From: Armigeres subalbatus
Taxonomy: Eukaryota > Arthropoda > Insecta > Diptera > Culicidae
DNA: 64,000 nt
Assembly: GCF_024139115.2 (NCBI RefSeq)
Contig: NC_085140.1
Span: 436,689,260-436,753,259 of the forward strand
Reading direction: 5' to 3'
Position numbers and translations under genes: made by a program. Below, in pieces: positions 1-10,299 of this stretch; within the stretch, counting starts at the first letter, position 1; every line of letters starts with the position of its first letter. Below the pieces are notes generated by a model, which saw nothing but the letters and a program-made list of their open reading frames with translations, made no database searches and had not been told where the DNA came from.

Positions 1-426
1 AGGTGAGTAAAAGTAACTCATCTGAAGTCAACATTAAATAGGGAGTGCTGAACCACTACCATCAGAACCTAGTGGTTAACACTTTAGAATGAGTGAATAT
101 GACTAGGAGAATATACGAAGGAGACATTGTAAAAGCTATAAATATATGTATAATACACAGACACCCGATTGTAATATGAACTGTGTTATTTTATTCAGTA
201 TGGTTGTCGCCTGGTCCCAGGAAGTGACAAAACATTGCTATTACAGCCGAAACTCCCAGGATTTCCCAGCAATAATGATTCGCATTGTGATTCGGGGGGA
301 GATATTCCATTATAAAGTTCTTCAAAAATTGATCAAATAAATTCAACGAAATGGCGCCAATAATCGCGTTTCTCAGTACATATTCACGACACTTTGTAAC
401 TTATTTATCTCGTGATAGTCCTTGGT
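1..426. other. Intergenic DNA, no supported gene
   Basis: A+T-rich sequence without a convincing ORF. The window opens on AGGTGAGTAA, which would fit a plus-strand splice donor, but with no upstream sequence this cannot be tested. The last bases (tccttggt, 419-426) are the left target duplication of the SINE that follows. Confidence 0.5.
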
Positions 427-714
427 GGGCCCTCCTTAGCCGTGCGGTAAGACGCGCGGCTACAAAGCACGACCATGCTGAGGGTGGCTGGGTTCGATTC
501 CCGGTGCCGGTCTAGGCAATTTTCGGATTGGAAATTGTCTCGACTTCCCTGGGCACAAAAGTATCATCGTGTTAGCCTCATGATATACGAATGCAAAAAT
601 GGTAACCTGGCTTAGAAACCTCGCAGTTATTAACTGTGGAAGTGCTTAATGAACACTAAGCTGCGAGGCGGCTCTGTCCCAGTGTGGGGATGTAATGCCA
701 AGAAGAAGAAGAAG
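427..714 (+). mobile_element. Feilai-like tRNA-derived SINE, full length
   Basis: It starts gggccctccttagccgtgcgg, has a Pol III B-box-like ggttcgattccc near 490, a conserved body (tcgacttccctgggca, taactgtggaagtgctt, gaacactaagctgcgagg) and an aagaagaag tail. An 8-10 bp direct repeat (tccttggt at 419-426 and 715-722) brackets it, as expected for LINE-mediated retroposition. The same body recurs at 47679, 51099, 54031 and 55369. The Feilai assignment is from memory of the Aedes family; the retroposed SINE structure is directly visible. Confidence 0.85.
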
Positions 715-941
715 TCCTTGGTTGAACGCGTCAGTATTTCCTCTTTAGACTTTGGTCCGCTTTATATAGGGGGAATGACGGCTTTGGCAGGTTTTGTTCT
801 ATTAATGTCAGGGGGGTTTTCTATAACTAATTATGCACAAATTTGGCATATAAGGGGCCCCACACACGCTCCGACATGTTGTACAACTTTGACTCCGCCC
901 CCAAGTTTGTGCGACTAATTCAGTTTGTACAACCGTCATGG
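715..941. other. Intergenic DNA with a MITE end fragment
   Basis: Near 866-905 there is an isolated end of the MITE family that follows: cacacgctccgacatg leading into tttgactccgcccc, which resembles the inverted complement of the right ends at 1240-1274 and 58350-58401. The rest is unremarkable. The short ORF at 649-918 starts inside the SINE tail and is not credible. Confidence 0.45.
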
Positions 942-1274
942 AACGTACACACGGTCAAGTAGTTTGACCAACATTGATTCCACCTTTCGTTTATTCCAAC
1001 ATCCATCAAGTTTTACCAACAACGGCACGAACAATCAATTTATTCGACCAACAATATCACACACGAACGACCAACTTGAGCACCAACCATGTACGGCGAA
1101 CCTTGACTCCGCCCCCGACAACTCAAACCAAAATCAAACCGTTTTCGAACCGAGCCGCCAACTGTCAAATGGTTGTTCGAACAACTTCACACACCTTCAA
1201 ACAAAGCAGCAACCAAAGCATTTTCTTGGGGGCGGAGTCAACGTTCGTCAAACTGCTTGACTGATGTGTACGCT
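942..1274. mobile_element. MITE-like element, family A copy 1
   Basis: The left end (acgtacacacggtcaag, then tttgaccaacattgattcc) is the inverted complement of the right end (ggagtcaacgttcgtcaaac, then gtgtacgct), giving terminal inverted repeats of about 40 bp with mismatches. The interior (aaaccaaaatcaaaccg, ccgccaactgtcaaatgg, ttgttcgaacaacttcaca) is shared with the copy at 58013-58401. No transposase ORF is present, so it is non-autonomous. A superfamily cannot be assigned because no clean target duplication was found. Confidence 0.75.
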
Positions 1275-1332
1275 GCATCAGACCAACAGTTGGTACAACC
1301 AAAACTCCAACAAACTTGATATTTCGTCATTT

Positions 1333-1530
1333 GGAATTGGATTTGAATTGGAATGGGATTAGAATTAGTTTGTTTGTGGATTGAATTGAATTTTATTGGA
1401 ACGTGATTGGCATGTTATTGGAATTTTAGGGATGATGGATTGGAATGCGATTGAAATTTATTTAGAGTTGGAATTGAATTTGATTGTGATTGGATTGGAA
1501 GTGGATTTGAATTGTATTGGAATCGGATTT
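1333..1530. repeat. Degenerate GAATTGGA-type tandem tract
   Basis: Short degenerate units around ttggaattg/gaattggaatt are repeated with many substitutions. The open frames across the tract come from its low complexity and not from a gene. Confidence 0.6.
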
Positions 1531-1852
1531 TCGGAAGTTGCTGCGGGAATTCCTCCGGAAGTTCTTCCAGGTATGCCTTCACGTTTTAAGACTCCACCAG
1601 AAGTTTTTCCCGGAATTCCTCTGCAAGTTCCTTCTGGAATTCCTCCGGAAGTTCCTCCCGGAATTCCTCCCAGTGATTTTTTGGAAATTTCTTCAGGAAA
1701 TCCTCCGGAAGTTCCCTTACGAGTTTGTCCGGAAGTTCTTCCATGAATTCTTCATGAAGTTTCTCCTGGAATTCCGAAGTTCCTCCTGGAATTCCTCAGG
1801 AAGTTCCTCCCGGAATTCCTCGGGAAGCTCCTCCCGGAATTCTTCGGAAAGT
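1531..1852. repeat. Degenerate short-period array (GGAATTCCTC/GGAAGTTC)
   Basis: Alternating ggaattcctc and ggaagttc(c/t)tcc units of about 12 bp, imperfect, run almost continuously to 1850. They produce artificial ORFs on both strands rich in repeated hydrophobic and basic residues. Related degenerate arrays with a ggaattcc/gaagaa flavour occur at 24238-24465, 38725-39000 and 50570-51085. The array abuts the RT fragment that begins at about 1855. Confidence 0.65.
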
Positions 1853-1854
1853 CC

Positions 1855-2645
1855 GGCTGATGATGTTGCACTCCTCGCGCAATGGCGCTCTGATATGAAG
1901 AGTAAGCTCAACGACCTTGCCGAGCGCTCCTCTTCGGCAGGTTTAGTCATCAACGTCAACAAAACCAAATCGTTGGATGTAAACACGGTGACTCCTTCCA
2001 GTTTCACAGTAACCGGGCAACCAGTGGAGAATGTTGAAAGCTTCCAATATCTGGGTAGCCAAATGGCGTCAGACGGCGGTACCAAGATCGACATAGGCGC
2101 ACGGATCAAGAAAGCAAGGGCTGCCTTTGCGAGTTTAAGAAATATCTGAAAAAACAGGCAGATAAGTGAACGCACCAAAATACGAATTTTCAACTCTAAC
2201 GTGAAATCTGTGCTGTTTTACGCTAGCGAAACATGGTGTGTATCAGTGGAGAACATTCAACGGCTGCAGGTGTTCATCAACAGATGCCTGCGGTTTATAA
2301 TTCGGGCCTGGTGGCCTCACAACTGGATCTCAAACAACGAGCTCCATCGTCGTTGTCACCAGAGGCCGATAGCAACAGAAATTCGGGATCGGAAGTGGGG
2401 TGGGTCGGCCACACTCTACGTAGGGGCGGAAACGAAATCTGTAAACAAGCATTAGACTGGAACCCAGCGGGACATCGCACTAGAGGCAGACCCAGAGGCT
2501 CATGGCGGCAAAGCCTCAATAAAGAAATAAAAGAAGTCGACCGAAATCTAACATGGCAACAGGTTAAAACGATAGCCGAGCAACGCTCAGGATGGAGATC
2601 TTTCAAGTCGGCCCTTTGCACCACCGGAGGTGTACAGGATCCATA
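1855..2645 (+). pseudogene. RTE-like LINE fragment: C-terminal part of the RT ORF
   Basis: Conceptual translation shows the 3' part of a reverse-transcriptase ORF: ADDVALLAQW (RT catalytic box start), NVNKTKSLDVNT, VESFQYLGSQMASDGG, an RIKKARAAF stretch, SETWCVSVENIQRLQVF, then a C-terminal block with GRPRGSWRQSLNKEIKEVDR and ending in GGVQDP plus a stop at 2645. A stop at 2147-2149 and a frame change near 2400 break it. The 5' three quarters (endonuclease and N-terminal RT) are missing. The C-terminal tail is typical of RNase H-free, RTE-type insect LINEs. A more complete but more decayed relative is at 37200-38250. Confidence 0.7.
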
Positions 2646-2649
2646 AGTA

Positions 2650-4372
2650 AGTTCCCCCAACTGGAAAATTGACATGGGCTCTCCCTTGTAATGCCAGCAT
2701 TTCACCCTTTAGGCGGTTTATGGTGGTCAACATTTCGGGATCTTGATAAAATCCGTCAAACACTAGCCGTAGTTGCGCATAGAGACGCTGGTGTGCATCG
2801 TGAAATTCCTCGAAAACGGCTCGAGATTTCCACTTGACAAACGTTTTAATTTTGGGTTTAGCGTACGACAGCCATCATTCCATCCACGATCCGTTGTTCC
2901 TGCTCTGATAAGTTCAACTTATAATGGAATTCAGCGACGTTGTCTTCAGTTAGAAGATGAGGTCGTAGAGCCCAGAAATAGCGCCCGGGCTCGTGTCCCA
3001 GTGGAGGGAGACAGTGTCGTACCGTCGGCGCTTTGTGGTCTATGAAGTAGGAATGGGCGTTTTTCGGAAAAATATCGATACTGCCGAATCGATTTTTTTA
3101 GTATCGAAATATCGATGCCGAAAAATATCGGCGTTGAAACATCGATATTCCGATGTATCGATACGCCCAAAAAATTAAAAGCATGAGCAAAAAAAAACAA
3201 AAAATTGAAACTTTGATTTTACATTTCAGATCATCCAATCACACATCGAAGATTCGCTGTTTTTAACAGATTGTGCATAATGTGCTATATTTTTACTTTG
3301 AAAAAATCGAAATCCGATATCAGCAACAAAAAATCGATACGGTCAAATATCAAACATAAAAAAATCGATACAAAATATCGATTATTCGGAGCGAAAATAT
3401 CGATTCCCGATATATCGTATCGGTATCGCCCATTCCTACTGTGAAGCAACGTGTGAAGACGTGTGTGTAGACGGACTGCAATTTGTTTTGTAGGCCGGCT
3501 GTTTTAAGAGACGGGCTTGTATTCGGGGACGAGCCGCAAGCTCGCAGCACACAGTTGAAAGTCGCCAGCGAGAATGACGTTGGTGGTGGGGTGACGGAAG
3601 TAGCAGTCCTGAAAAGCTCTTCTCTAGCAGCGCGCTGTGCAGTGCCGGAGCCATTTGTGGAAGAGAATCCACGCCCTGATCGTCGAATCGTTGGGTTTTG
3701 TCGGGTGGACGTCCTCGGCTTCTTCAGGATGTTGACGAGTCATCCGTATCGTCACCGGCGGTTCGGCTCTGCGATCGAAGCAGAGGCTTGTTAAACCAGA
3801 GAATCAAGACTGCTTCGAAGCTATACGTTTGTGTGCGCAGATTCGACGACGATGAGCTACACAAACTTTGCAACAACGGGCTTGGGGACGTCGTTCTAAC
3901 TATATTCGGCGGCTTACTGGCTGATGTAATTGATAAGCCAGACGGTTCGTTCTGAGTCGCTGGCTTCGGCGGCTCAGGAAAGGTGTTCAGCGTCGTTCGA
4001 CTTCTTTGGTTGTGATCGCGGACCAGCATGTTTCGTCACGTTGGCGTAGTTCTTCTGGACTAGTAGTGACGCCCGAATCAATGTTTCGTACGGGTGGCCA
4101 TATGCCGAGCGGAAAAGAGAAAATCGTCCTCTTCCGGAAAGTCGCACACCTTCACTTCCATCTTCCATAATTATACGGAGCTTATGCTTATTCCTCGCAA
4201 TATAAAAATCATGTTTTCCGTCGTGTTCGTCCACGATTTTTTGTGCGAGCGTCAGATCTTTAACCTTGGCGAACGCCCATTGTTCACTTCACTCTTCATA
4301 GTCTGGCAGAAAAGACGGTTTCACTGGGAAGCGCGAGTAATCTATTCGAAAAGTATTTTCTTCTCGCCTCAT
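2650..4372 (-). pseudogene. Unidentified minus-strand coding remnant, split by a hAT-type element
   Basis: On the minus strand an ATG at 4372 opens a coding-like frame (MRREENTFRIDYSRF, one stop near 4290, then VKDLTLAQKIVDEHDGKHDF and onward to about 3975). A Ser/Pro-rich part (3960-3730) follows. Beyond the 391-bp insertion at 3048-3438 the coding character resumes as PGRYFWALRPHLLTEDNVAE, and after a frame change near 2885 as KIKTFVKWKSRAVFEEFHDA, then LYAQLRLVFDGFYQDPE and TINRLKGEMLALQGRAHVNF. It could be a gag-like ORF of an LTR element or a dead host gene; I do not recognise it. At least one stop and two frame changes make it non-functional. The boundaries are approximate. Confidence 0.4.
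3048..3438. mobile_element. hAT-type non-autonomous element inside the broken gene
   Basis: The terminal inverted repeats begin taggaatgggcg and end cgcccattccta. The interior is full of atatcgata motifs. Flanking 8-bp direct repeats (ctatgaag at 3040-3047, ctgtgaag at 3439-3446, 7 of 8 identical) match the hAT target-duplication length. It has no transposase ORF. Removing it reconnects the surrounding minus-strand coding remnant. Confidence 0.75.
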
Positions 4373-4696
4373 CGCGGATCACTGAAGCGCGACGCGGCAC
4401 GGACGGATGGGAAATAAACCACGGAATTTAATCCTTTGACTTTCGGAGAGCGCCGTCGTAAATTCGGCTGCTAGTCTAAGAAGCTGAACGGTAACTTCAC
4501 TATTTGCAAAAACTCTCGACTAGTCACACATGATTATGATGAATATTCTATCCCTGGTTTTTAAGTCGCCATTGAAAACCTTGCAGTATTACCGTGCTGT
4601 GCCCTTATTCCGTTCGCCTAAGACAATGAACTATGTCTAAAAACTCTAAAAAATAGCCGTTAAGTATTTTGAAACTGCAATTTCGCTACATAGTAA
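4373..4696. other. Intergenic DNA, nothing recognised
   Basis: No coding potential. The phrase gtgctgtgcccttattccg at about 4592-4612 recurs in variant form at 16660-16685 (reverse) and resembles the ends of the palindrome at 16882, so a worn MITE end may be present. Confidence 0.4.
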
Positions 4697-4824
4697 TGCT
4701 GTCCAATGAGCAGCTCGAAGTAGCTCGAAGTTGTTCCTGTCACGCTCATGCCCGTTTGTTGACAAAAAAGAACGAGCAGGACGGGAACAACTTCGAGCTA
4801 CTTCGAGCTGCTCATTGGACAGCA
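4697..4824. repeat. Palindromic hairpin element, about 45-bp arms
   Basis: The left arm (tgctgtccaatgagcagctc and onward) and right arm (ending gagctgctcattggacagca) are near-perfect inverted repeats around a short loop near 4750-4780. The total is 128 bp. An ORF read through it is an artefact. Confidence 0.8.
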
Positions 4825-5100
4825 CTAGTGTCGTTTTCTATAGACAATTGAAAATAAAATATGTAGGAATGCATTCATAAACTTCAGTTCCAATAATGAT
4901 AACAAACTTGAGCAATTCTGTGGTCCTAATTCCAATCACCCGAAAAACATTTGATTTCTTGGAGATGTTAATATCAGACATAATTTTTCTCACAAATTTA
5001 TCTTTTCATTCATTATTATTACAAATAAAAAAATTTTATTTATCATTTTTTTCCAAATTTAAGATTCAATGTTTCCTTAGTTTAGCCAAGTTGGCTGTTT
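4825..5100. other. A+T-rich intergenic DNA
   Basis: No gene or clear repeat was recognised. It is a low-complexity A+T-rich spacer up to the next repeat. Confidence 0.5.
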
Positions 5101-5898
5101 TGCCTTTCTCGTATACAAAGTATACGTAAAGTCAATATGTTCGCTCCAAAAACGAACTTTTTATAGGAGTCCCGGAGACCCATAGTGTTATATACCGATC
5201 GACTCAGCTCGACGAATTGAGGTGATGTATGTGTGTGCACAAAATAATCTCTCTCATTTTTCAGGCACTTATCCTTAACCTCGCAACAAGTTGCACTCGA
5301 CGCGGAATCTAGTTGAAAATTGGCCCAATCGGACAATGGGCTTCGAAATTATGGCCAAAATATATTTTTTTATAAGAAAATAATCTCACTCACTTTTTGG
5401 GCACTTACACTTACACTTGATTTACTCGCAACAAGTTTCATTCGACGTAGAATCTTGTTTAATTGTTTCGTATTGAAAACTGGACAGATCGAACTATGGG
5501 TCTCGAAGTTACGGCCAAAATTCATTTTTTTAGATGAGAAACACATACAAAATTCTCACTCATTTTTCAGGCAGTTATCTTTAACGGATTCGCTCGCTAC
5601 AAGTTGCATTCGACGCGGAATCTTGTCCCATTGTTTCGTATTGAAAATTGGCGGAATCGGACTATGGGATTCGGAGTTAAGGCCAAAATACATTTTTTTT
5701 ACAAAAAAAATCTACGATTTTTAGGCACTTACCCTCAGTCGATTTGCATTCAGTTGCAGAATCGATGCAGAATCCGGTCCCATTGTTTCCTGTTGAAAAT
5801 TGGACGGATCGGACTATGGGCTCAGAAGTTATTGCCAAAATACTTTTTTTCACCAAAAGTGCGTAGAAATTACTCACTCGAAAAAAACGAGAAAGGCA
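5101..5898. mobile_element. TGCCTTTCTCG repeat, copy 1, with four internal tandem units
   Basis: The element starts tgcctttctcgtatac and ends cgagaaaggca, so its ends are short inverted repeats. Between them are about four tandem units of 140-150 bp (roughly 5250-5390, 5390-5550, 5555-5703, 5715-5860). Each contains cactcatttttcaggca, acaagttgcattcgacg, gaaaattgg and gttatggccaaaat-type segments followed by a T-rich run. The copy at 58596-58979 has the same ends but a single unit. No protein is encoded. Confidence 0.75.
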
Positions 5899-6094
5899 CC
5901 ATCACCGCTAGGTGGATTAATCTGATTTTTTTTCGATTGTTGCATTTATCATTCGAGTTCAACATTCCAGTTTGAGACAGCAACACGTACGGACGTGTTT
6001 TTTGCTCGCGCATTTTTTCGAAGTGTTTTTTCTCGTTCTTTCGCTGTTTACGTTTTCGCCTGTCGCGTTGGCGTTATTTTCTCCCGGACCCGTC

Positions 6095-7348
6095 ATGGGA
6101 GACTTGGTGGCCGATTCGGTCGCTGGAAAAGTGCCTAAGCGCACTGCTCTTGGAGGCGCGGGTAACCCCTCCAAGCAGCTTTTGCAGAGCAACGTGTTTT
6201 CGCCGTTGCCGCTTGATGACGCTGGCAATCCGCCGAAAAAGAGGAAGAAGCAGCAATCGCAGATGCCGCAGGTGCAACCGGAGCGGAAGGAGAAGTACCC
6301 GCCCGTGTTTGTGAAGGGCGATCCGCCGCATTTAAGCCCAAAAATTCGCCAGCTGATCGCTAAGGGGCTGAAATGTACTTTTCGGCTCTGCAGCGAGGGC
6401 GTGAAAGTGATGCCGGCCAACAGGGACCATCATCAATCCGTCGTGGAGTTCCTCGAGGTCCACAAGTATGAGTACTACACTCATGACCACCCCGGCACGA
6501 AGCCGCTCAAGGCTTTGCTGCGAGGACTTCACGACATGAAGGAGGAAGAGCTCCAAGCAGAGCTTGAAAGTTGCGGACTGAAGCCAGTAGCCGTCCACAA
6601 GATCGCTCGTCACGACAAGGCGAGGAAATATCGCGACCAGCTTTACCTGATCCATCTGGAGCACGGCTCCACTACCTGGAAGGACCTGAAGCTGGTTGGC
6701 GTTATAAATTACACCGTCGTTGACTGGGAGCGGTATCGGCCAGTGCACCGCGATGTCACGCAATGCACCAACTGCTTCAATTTCGGGCACGGCACCAGGA
6801 ACTGCCGCATGAAGCCGCGCTGCAACAAGTGTGGCGAACCCCATCCGACGGACGAGTGCGACAAAATGGAGGTGGCCGATCCCAAGTGCGCCAACTGTGG
6901 CGACAAACATCGGGCCACCACAAAGGGCTGCCCAAAGCGAGCCGAGTTCCTGGAAATCCGGAAGAAGGCTTCCACCAGGACCATTCCGAAGAAGAACCGT
7001 GTTCCTGTAATCAACGAGGTGAACTTTCCAGCTATCCCGGCTCCCCGTCGTGTGATTCCAATACTCCCACCGCTACAGCCGCACACGCGCCTGGCAGCGG
7101 CAGCTGCATCGGTCCAAGCTCCAGCATCGTCGGCACCATCCACCAGCGAATGGCCCCCGCTTCCTCCCCCTGGGTTCCGTCGGCAGTCGGAGAACGAAGC
7201 CGTCCCACCGGAAGAATCTGCCCCGCTGTACACTCCGGAGCAACTGATGCCGATCTTCGCGCAGCTCGCCCCTCGACTGCGCGGCTGCAAACCTCGATTC
7301 GACCAGGTCTTCACACTTGGCATGTTCATCATTGAAAATGGCTGCTAG
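6095..7348 (+). CDS. ORF1 gag-like nucleic-acid-binding protein of Jockey-type element, copy 1
   Basis: 417 residues from the ATG at 6095. The frame is open further upstream (another ATG at 5972), but the 6095 start is shared with copy 2 and gives a plausible N-terminus. The protein has a basic N-terminal stretch (PPKKRKKQQ, around residues 46-54), a central domain (residues about 85-215) of the kind found before zinc knuckles in insect LINE gag proteins, then three CCHC-like knuckles: CTNCFNFGHGTRNC (224-237), CNKCGEPHPTDEC (243-255) and CANCGDKHRATTKGC (265-279). A Pro/Ala-rich C-terminal region follows. In this family ORF1 binds element RNA and forms the RNP. ORF2 starts inside its last codons (11-nt overlap, +1 frame). 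The reading frame is intact. Confidence 0.88.
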   Translation: MGDLVADSVAGKVPKRTALGGAGNPSKQLLQSNVFSPLPLDDAGNPPKKRKKQQSQMPQVQPERKEKYPPVFVKGDPPHLSPKIRQLIAKGLKCTFRLCSEGVKVMPANRDHHQSVVEFLEVHKYEYYTHDHPGTKPLKALLRGLHDMKEEELQAELESCGLKPVAVHKIARHDKARKYRDQLYLIHLEHGSTTWKDLKLVGVINYTVVDWERYRPVHRDVTQCTNCFNFGHGTRNCRMKPRCNKCGEPHPTDECDKMEVADPKCANCGDKHRATTKGCPKRAEFLEIRKKASTRTIPKKNRVPVINEVNFPAIPAPRRVIPILPPLQPHTRLAAAAASVQAPASSAPSTSEWPPLPPPGFRRQSENEAVPPEESAPLYTPEQLMPIFAQLAPRLRGCKPRFDQVFTLGMFIIENGC

Positions 7349-10003
7349 GGTGGGCCTGGTCAACTGGAACGCTTGCTCGCTAAAGAGCAAAACAATCGAG
7401 CTGAAGGATTTCCTTGAGGAGAAGGAAATAGACGTGGCGTTCATCACCGAAACGCACCTAAAACCGGAGGTGAACATCAACATCCCGGACTTCCGCATCG
7501 TGCGACTCGACCGGCCGACCAGGGGAGGTGGTGTGGCCATCGCTCTTCGCTACAACATCAACTGTCGTCTGCTTCCAAGCTTCCAGCTCAGTGTCATCGA
7601 GGCCATCGGTGTCGAAATCACCACTTCGGTGGGCACAATCGCGCTCATCGCGGCGTACTGTCCAACGCAAGCCAAAGCCGGCGATGGATCATCGGCTGCC
7701 CTTCGGAGAGACATCGTCAAGCTGACGCGGAGGCAAGGCCAGTATATCATTGCCGGCGACTTGAATGCCAAACATCAAGCCTGGGGCAACAGTCGCGGCA
7801 ATCGAAACGGCACCATCTGGAGCAACGACATGGAGGAAGGCCACTACACGATCCTGAGCCCGGATCCCCCACTCGGCTGAGTCGGTCCGGTGCCCACGCA
7901 ACGCTCGATCTCTACGTAACAAACCTGAGTGACCACGTCTCGCAGCCGGTTGTATACCAGGAGCTCAGTTCGGATCACTATCCGGTGGTGGCGGAACTGG
8001 GCTCCTCGGTCAATCGGCACCAGCAGTTACGGCGGAACTACCACCGAGTGAACTGGCAGCGTTTCCAGCAGTGCGTCGATAACACCGTCGACTACGAGGT
8101 GCGTCCGGAGACGCCGGAAAGTATCGACCGCCAGCTGTGCGCTATCGAGGAGGCGATCACGGCGGCCCGAGAGCAACACGTACCGACGGCTCGGCAGGTA
8201 AGCAACTCCTTAAACATCGATACACTCACCAAAGATTTGATTCGATTGCGGAATGTCACTCGCAGGCAGTTTCAGCGTACTGGACTGCCTGAGCTTAAGG
8301 CACGCTGCAATCGAATCACAAAAATTATCAAGGCCAGAATGGTGGACCTCAAAAATAACGACTTCTCGAATAAGATCCGCACTCTCCCAGATTATGCTAA
8401 GCCGTTCTGGAAAATGACCAAAATTCTAAAATCCAAGCCTCGGCCCATTCCACCTTTGATCCCACTAGACAATAATGGCTCTAAGGATCGCTTGATAACT
8501 CCTGCAGAGAAGGTCGCTGAAATAGGTCGTCACTTCGTCAGCTCACACAATCTTGGGCAGAACATCGTCAGTCCACACGAAGCAGCCGTCAACGAGCATG
8601 CTAACAACATCCATTTGATTCCCAACGACTTCTCGGAGGAGTTGGAGATCTCAGCTGACGAATTGACGGCCTATATCAAATCGTCGAAGAACATGAAGGC
8701 CCCAGGCTTTGACAGCATCCTGAATCTCGAGCTCAAGCACGCCCAGAGTGCTCTGTTCTTTGAGCATCTCTCGCTGATCTTTAATCAGTGTCTCCGGCTC
8801 AGCTACTTCCCATCGTCCTGGAAGTCAGCGAAAGTCATCCCCATCCGGAAGCCTGGGAAGGATCCTTCCTCCCCCAAAAGTTATCGACCCATCAGCCTTC
8901 TCTCAGGGTTATCCAAGCTATTCGAAAAAGCTATTCATCATCGGTTACTTGAGTCTGCCGAAAATCTCAACATCTTGCTCGAGGAACAGTTTGGTTTCCG
9001 ACGCGGTCGGTCAACTGTACACCAACTGACCCGAGTTACCAACGTCCTCAGACGAAACAAGTTTGTCTCAAAAACATCCGCCATGGCCTTACTCGATGTC
9101 GAGAAGGCATTTGACAATGTATGGCATGATGGCCTGGTGTACAAACTACAACGCTACAATCTTCCCAGCTACCTGGTGAAAATCATCAACAATTACCTGT
9201 CGGCAAGGACATTCCGGGTCTCAATCAGCGGAGCGAGTTCCAATGCGCACAACATTGTCGCAGGCGTCCCCCAGGGTAGTATCCTCGGGCCCCTGCTTTT
9301 CAATCTGTTCACCTCCGACATGCCAGAACCTCCAGAAGGCGGCATTCTGTCTCTGTTCGCAGATGACACCTCCATCGTCTACAACGGTAGAGTGATCAGA
9401 GCGCTAGTGGCAAAACTCCAACGAGGCCTGGATGCCCTGACAGAGTACCTCACCAGCTGGAAGATCTGTATCAACGCGGCGAAGACCCAGGTCATCATTT
9501 TCCCCCACTCCAAATCCCCTAAACTTGTTCCGCCTGGGGACTGTAAAATCATCCTCAATGGCACGACTGTGGAATGGGCCAATGAGGCCGACTACCTTGG
9601 CTTGACCCTCGACAACAAGCTTATTTTCAGGCAACAGGTTGACAAAACGGTGACAAAGTGTAACGTCTTGTTGAAACTACTGTACCCTTTGATCAACCGC
9701 CGGTCGTCATTGTCCCTGAAAAATAAGCTTGCTGTCTACAAGCAAATCATCCTCCCTGTGATCGAATATGGTATGCCGGTCTGGGAGAGCTGCGCTAAAA
9801 CCCACCACCTCAAACTTCAACGGGTCCAAAACAAATTCCTGAGGATGATCCCCAACACCCCTCCCAGGACAAGAACATCCGAGGTCCACCGTCTGGTCGG
9901 AATAAAAACCTTACATGAACGCTTTGGTGAGTGTAAAGAAAAGTTTAGGGTCCGTTGCTTGCACTCGGACCAAGAAGCGCTTAGGGCGCTAGTTCCAATC
10001 TAG
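7338..10003 (+). pseudogene. ORF2 endonuclease-reverse transcriptase of Jockey-type element, copy 1 (one frame break)
   Basis: It begins with ATG 7338, overlapping the ORF1 stop. The first segment (to the stop at 7878-7880) is an APE-type endonuclease: LVNWNACSL, FITETHL, GDLNAKHQAWG. The continuation lies in the -1 frame from about 7866: TRLSRSGAHATLDLYV, SSDHYPVV (endonuclease C-terminus), then the RT: KVIPIRKPGKDPSSPKSYRP, EEQFGFRRGRSTVHQL, ALLDVEKAFDNVWHDGL, GVPQGSILGPLLFNLF, LFADDTSIV (FADD codons 9356-9367), and a C-terminal domain to the stop at 10001-10003. All RT motifs are intact. The only lesion is one missing base in the gatccccc run at 7863-7870. Copy 2 has the same length there, so this is an inherited defect or, less likely, a -1 recoding site. 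Confidence 0.88.
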
Positions 10004-10046
10004 GTTATCAAATTTTGATTGTAAATATTAGTGTACATAGTAGTTA

Positions 10047-10299
10047 CACAGACAAACAGACATAACACTTGTCAAATTTCCATCGTTCACTGATTTCCTG
10101 GTCAATTCAAATAATCATTAGTTGGCCAATCGATCACTCGTGGCGCGCGCATCGTTTTTGCTCGAGTTTGACATTTGCTCACTACCGCCATCTGGTTCAT
10201 GATTTGCCCAACTAACTGAAATCAACAGATGTCGTTAGTGTTTGAAATACGATGAATTTGATGAGTAAATGTTCAATGTGTTATGTCTGTTTGTCTGTG
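10047..10299. mobile_element. 253-bp MITE inserted in the Jockey 3' UTR
   Basis: The terminal inverted repeats of about 22 bp start cacagacaaacagacataac and end with the complement ttatgtctgtttgtctgtg. A 7-bp duplication gtagtta (10040-10046 and 10300-10306) flanks it. In Jockey copy 2 the site is empty (tagtagttaggttatc near 63970), which fixes both ends. It has no coding capacity. A diverged relative may lie at 39440-39595 (cgagtttgacattt, gttcaaggtgttac, tgtctgtgg). I cannot name its superfamily. Confidence 0.9.

Noticed and set aside
4669..4851. Short ORF across the 4697-4824 palindrome
   Set aside because: Its sequence is dictated by the inverted repeat.
5250..5870. CRISPR-like array
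   Set aside because: The units are long, directly adjacent and diverged, with no spacers, and the genome is eukaryotic.
6332..7332. Long minus-strand open frames opposite ORF1 (also 60283-61283)
   Set aside because: They are antisense shadows of the G+C-rich gag-like ORF, with no domain or start context of their own.
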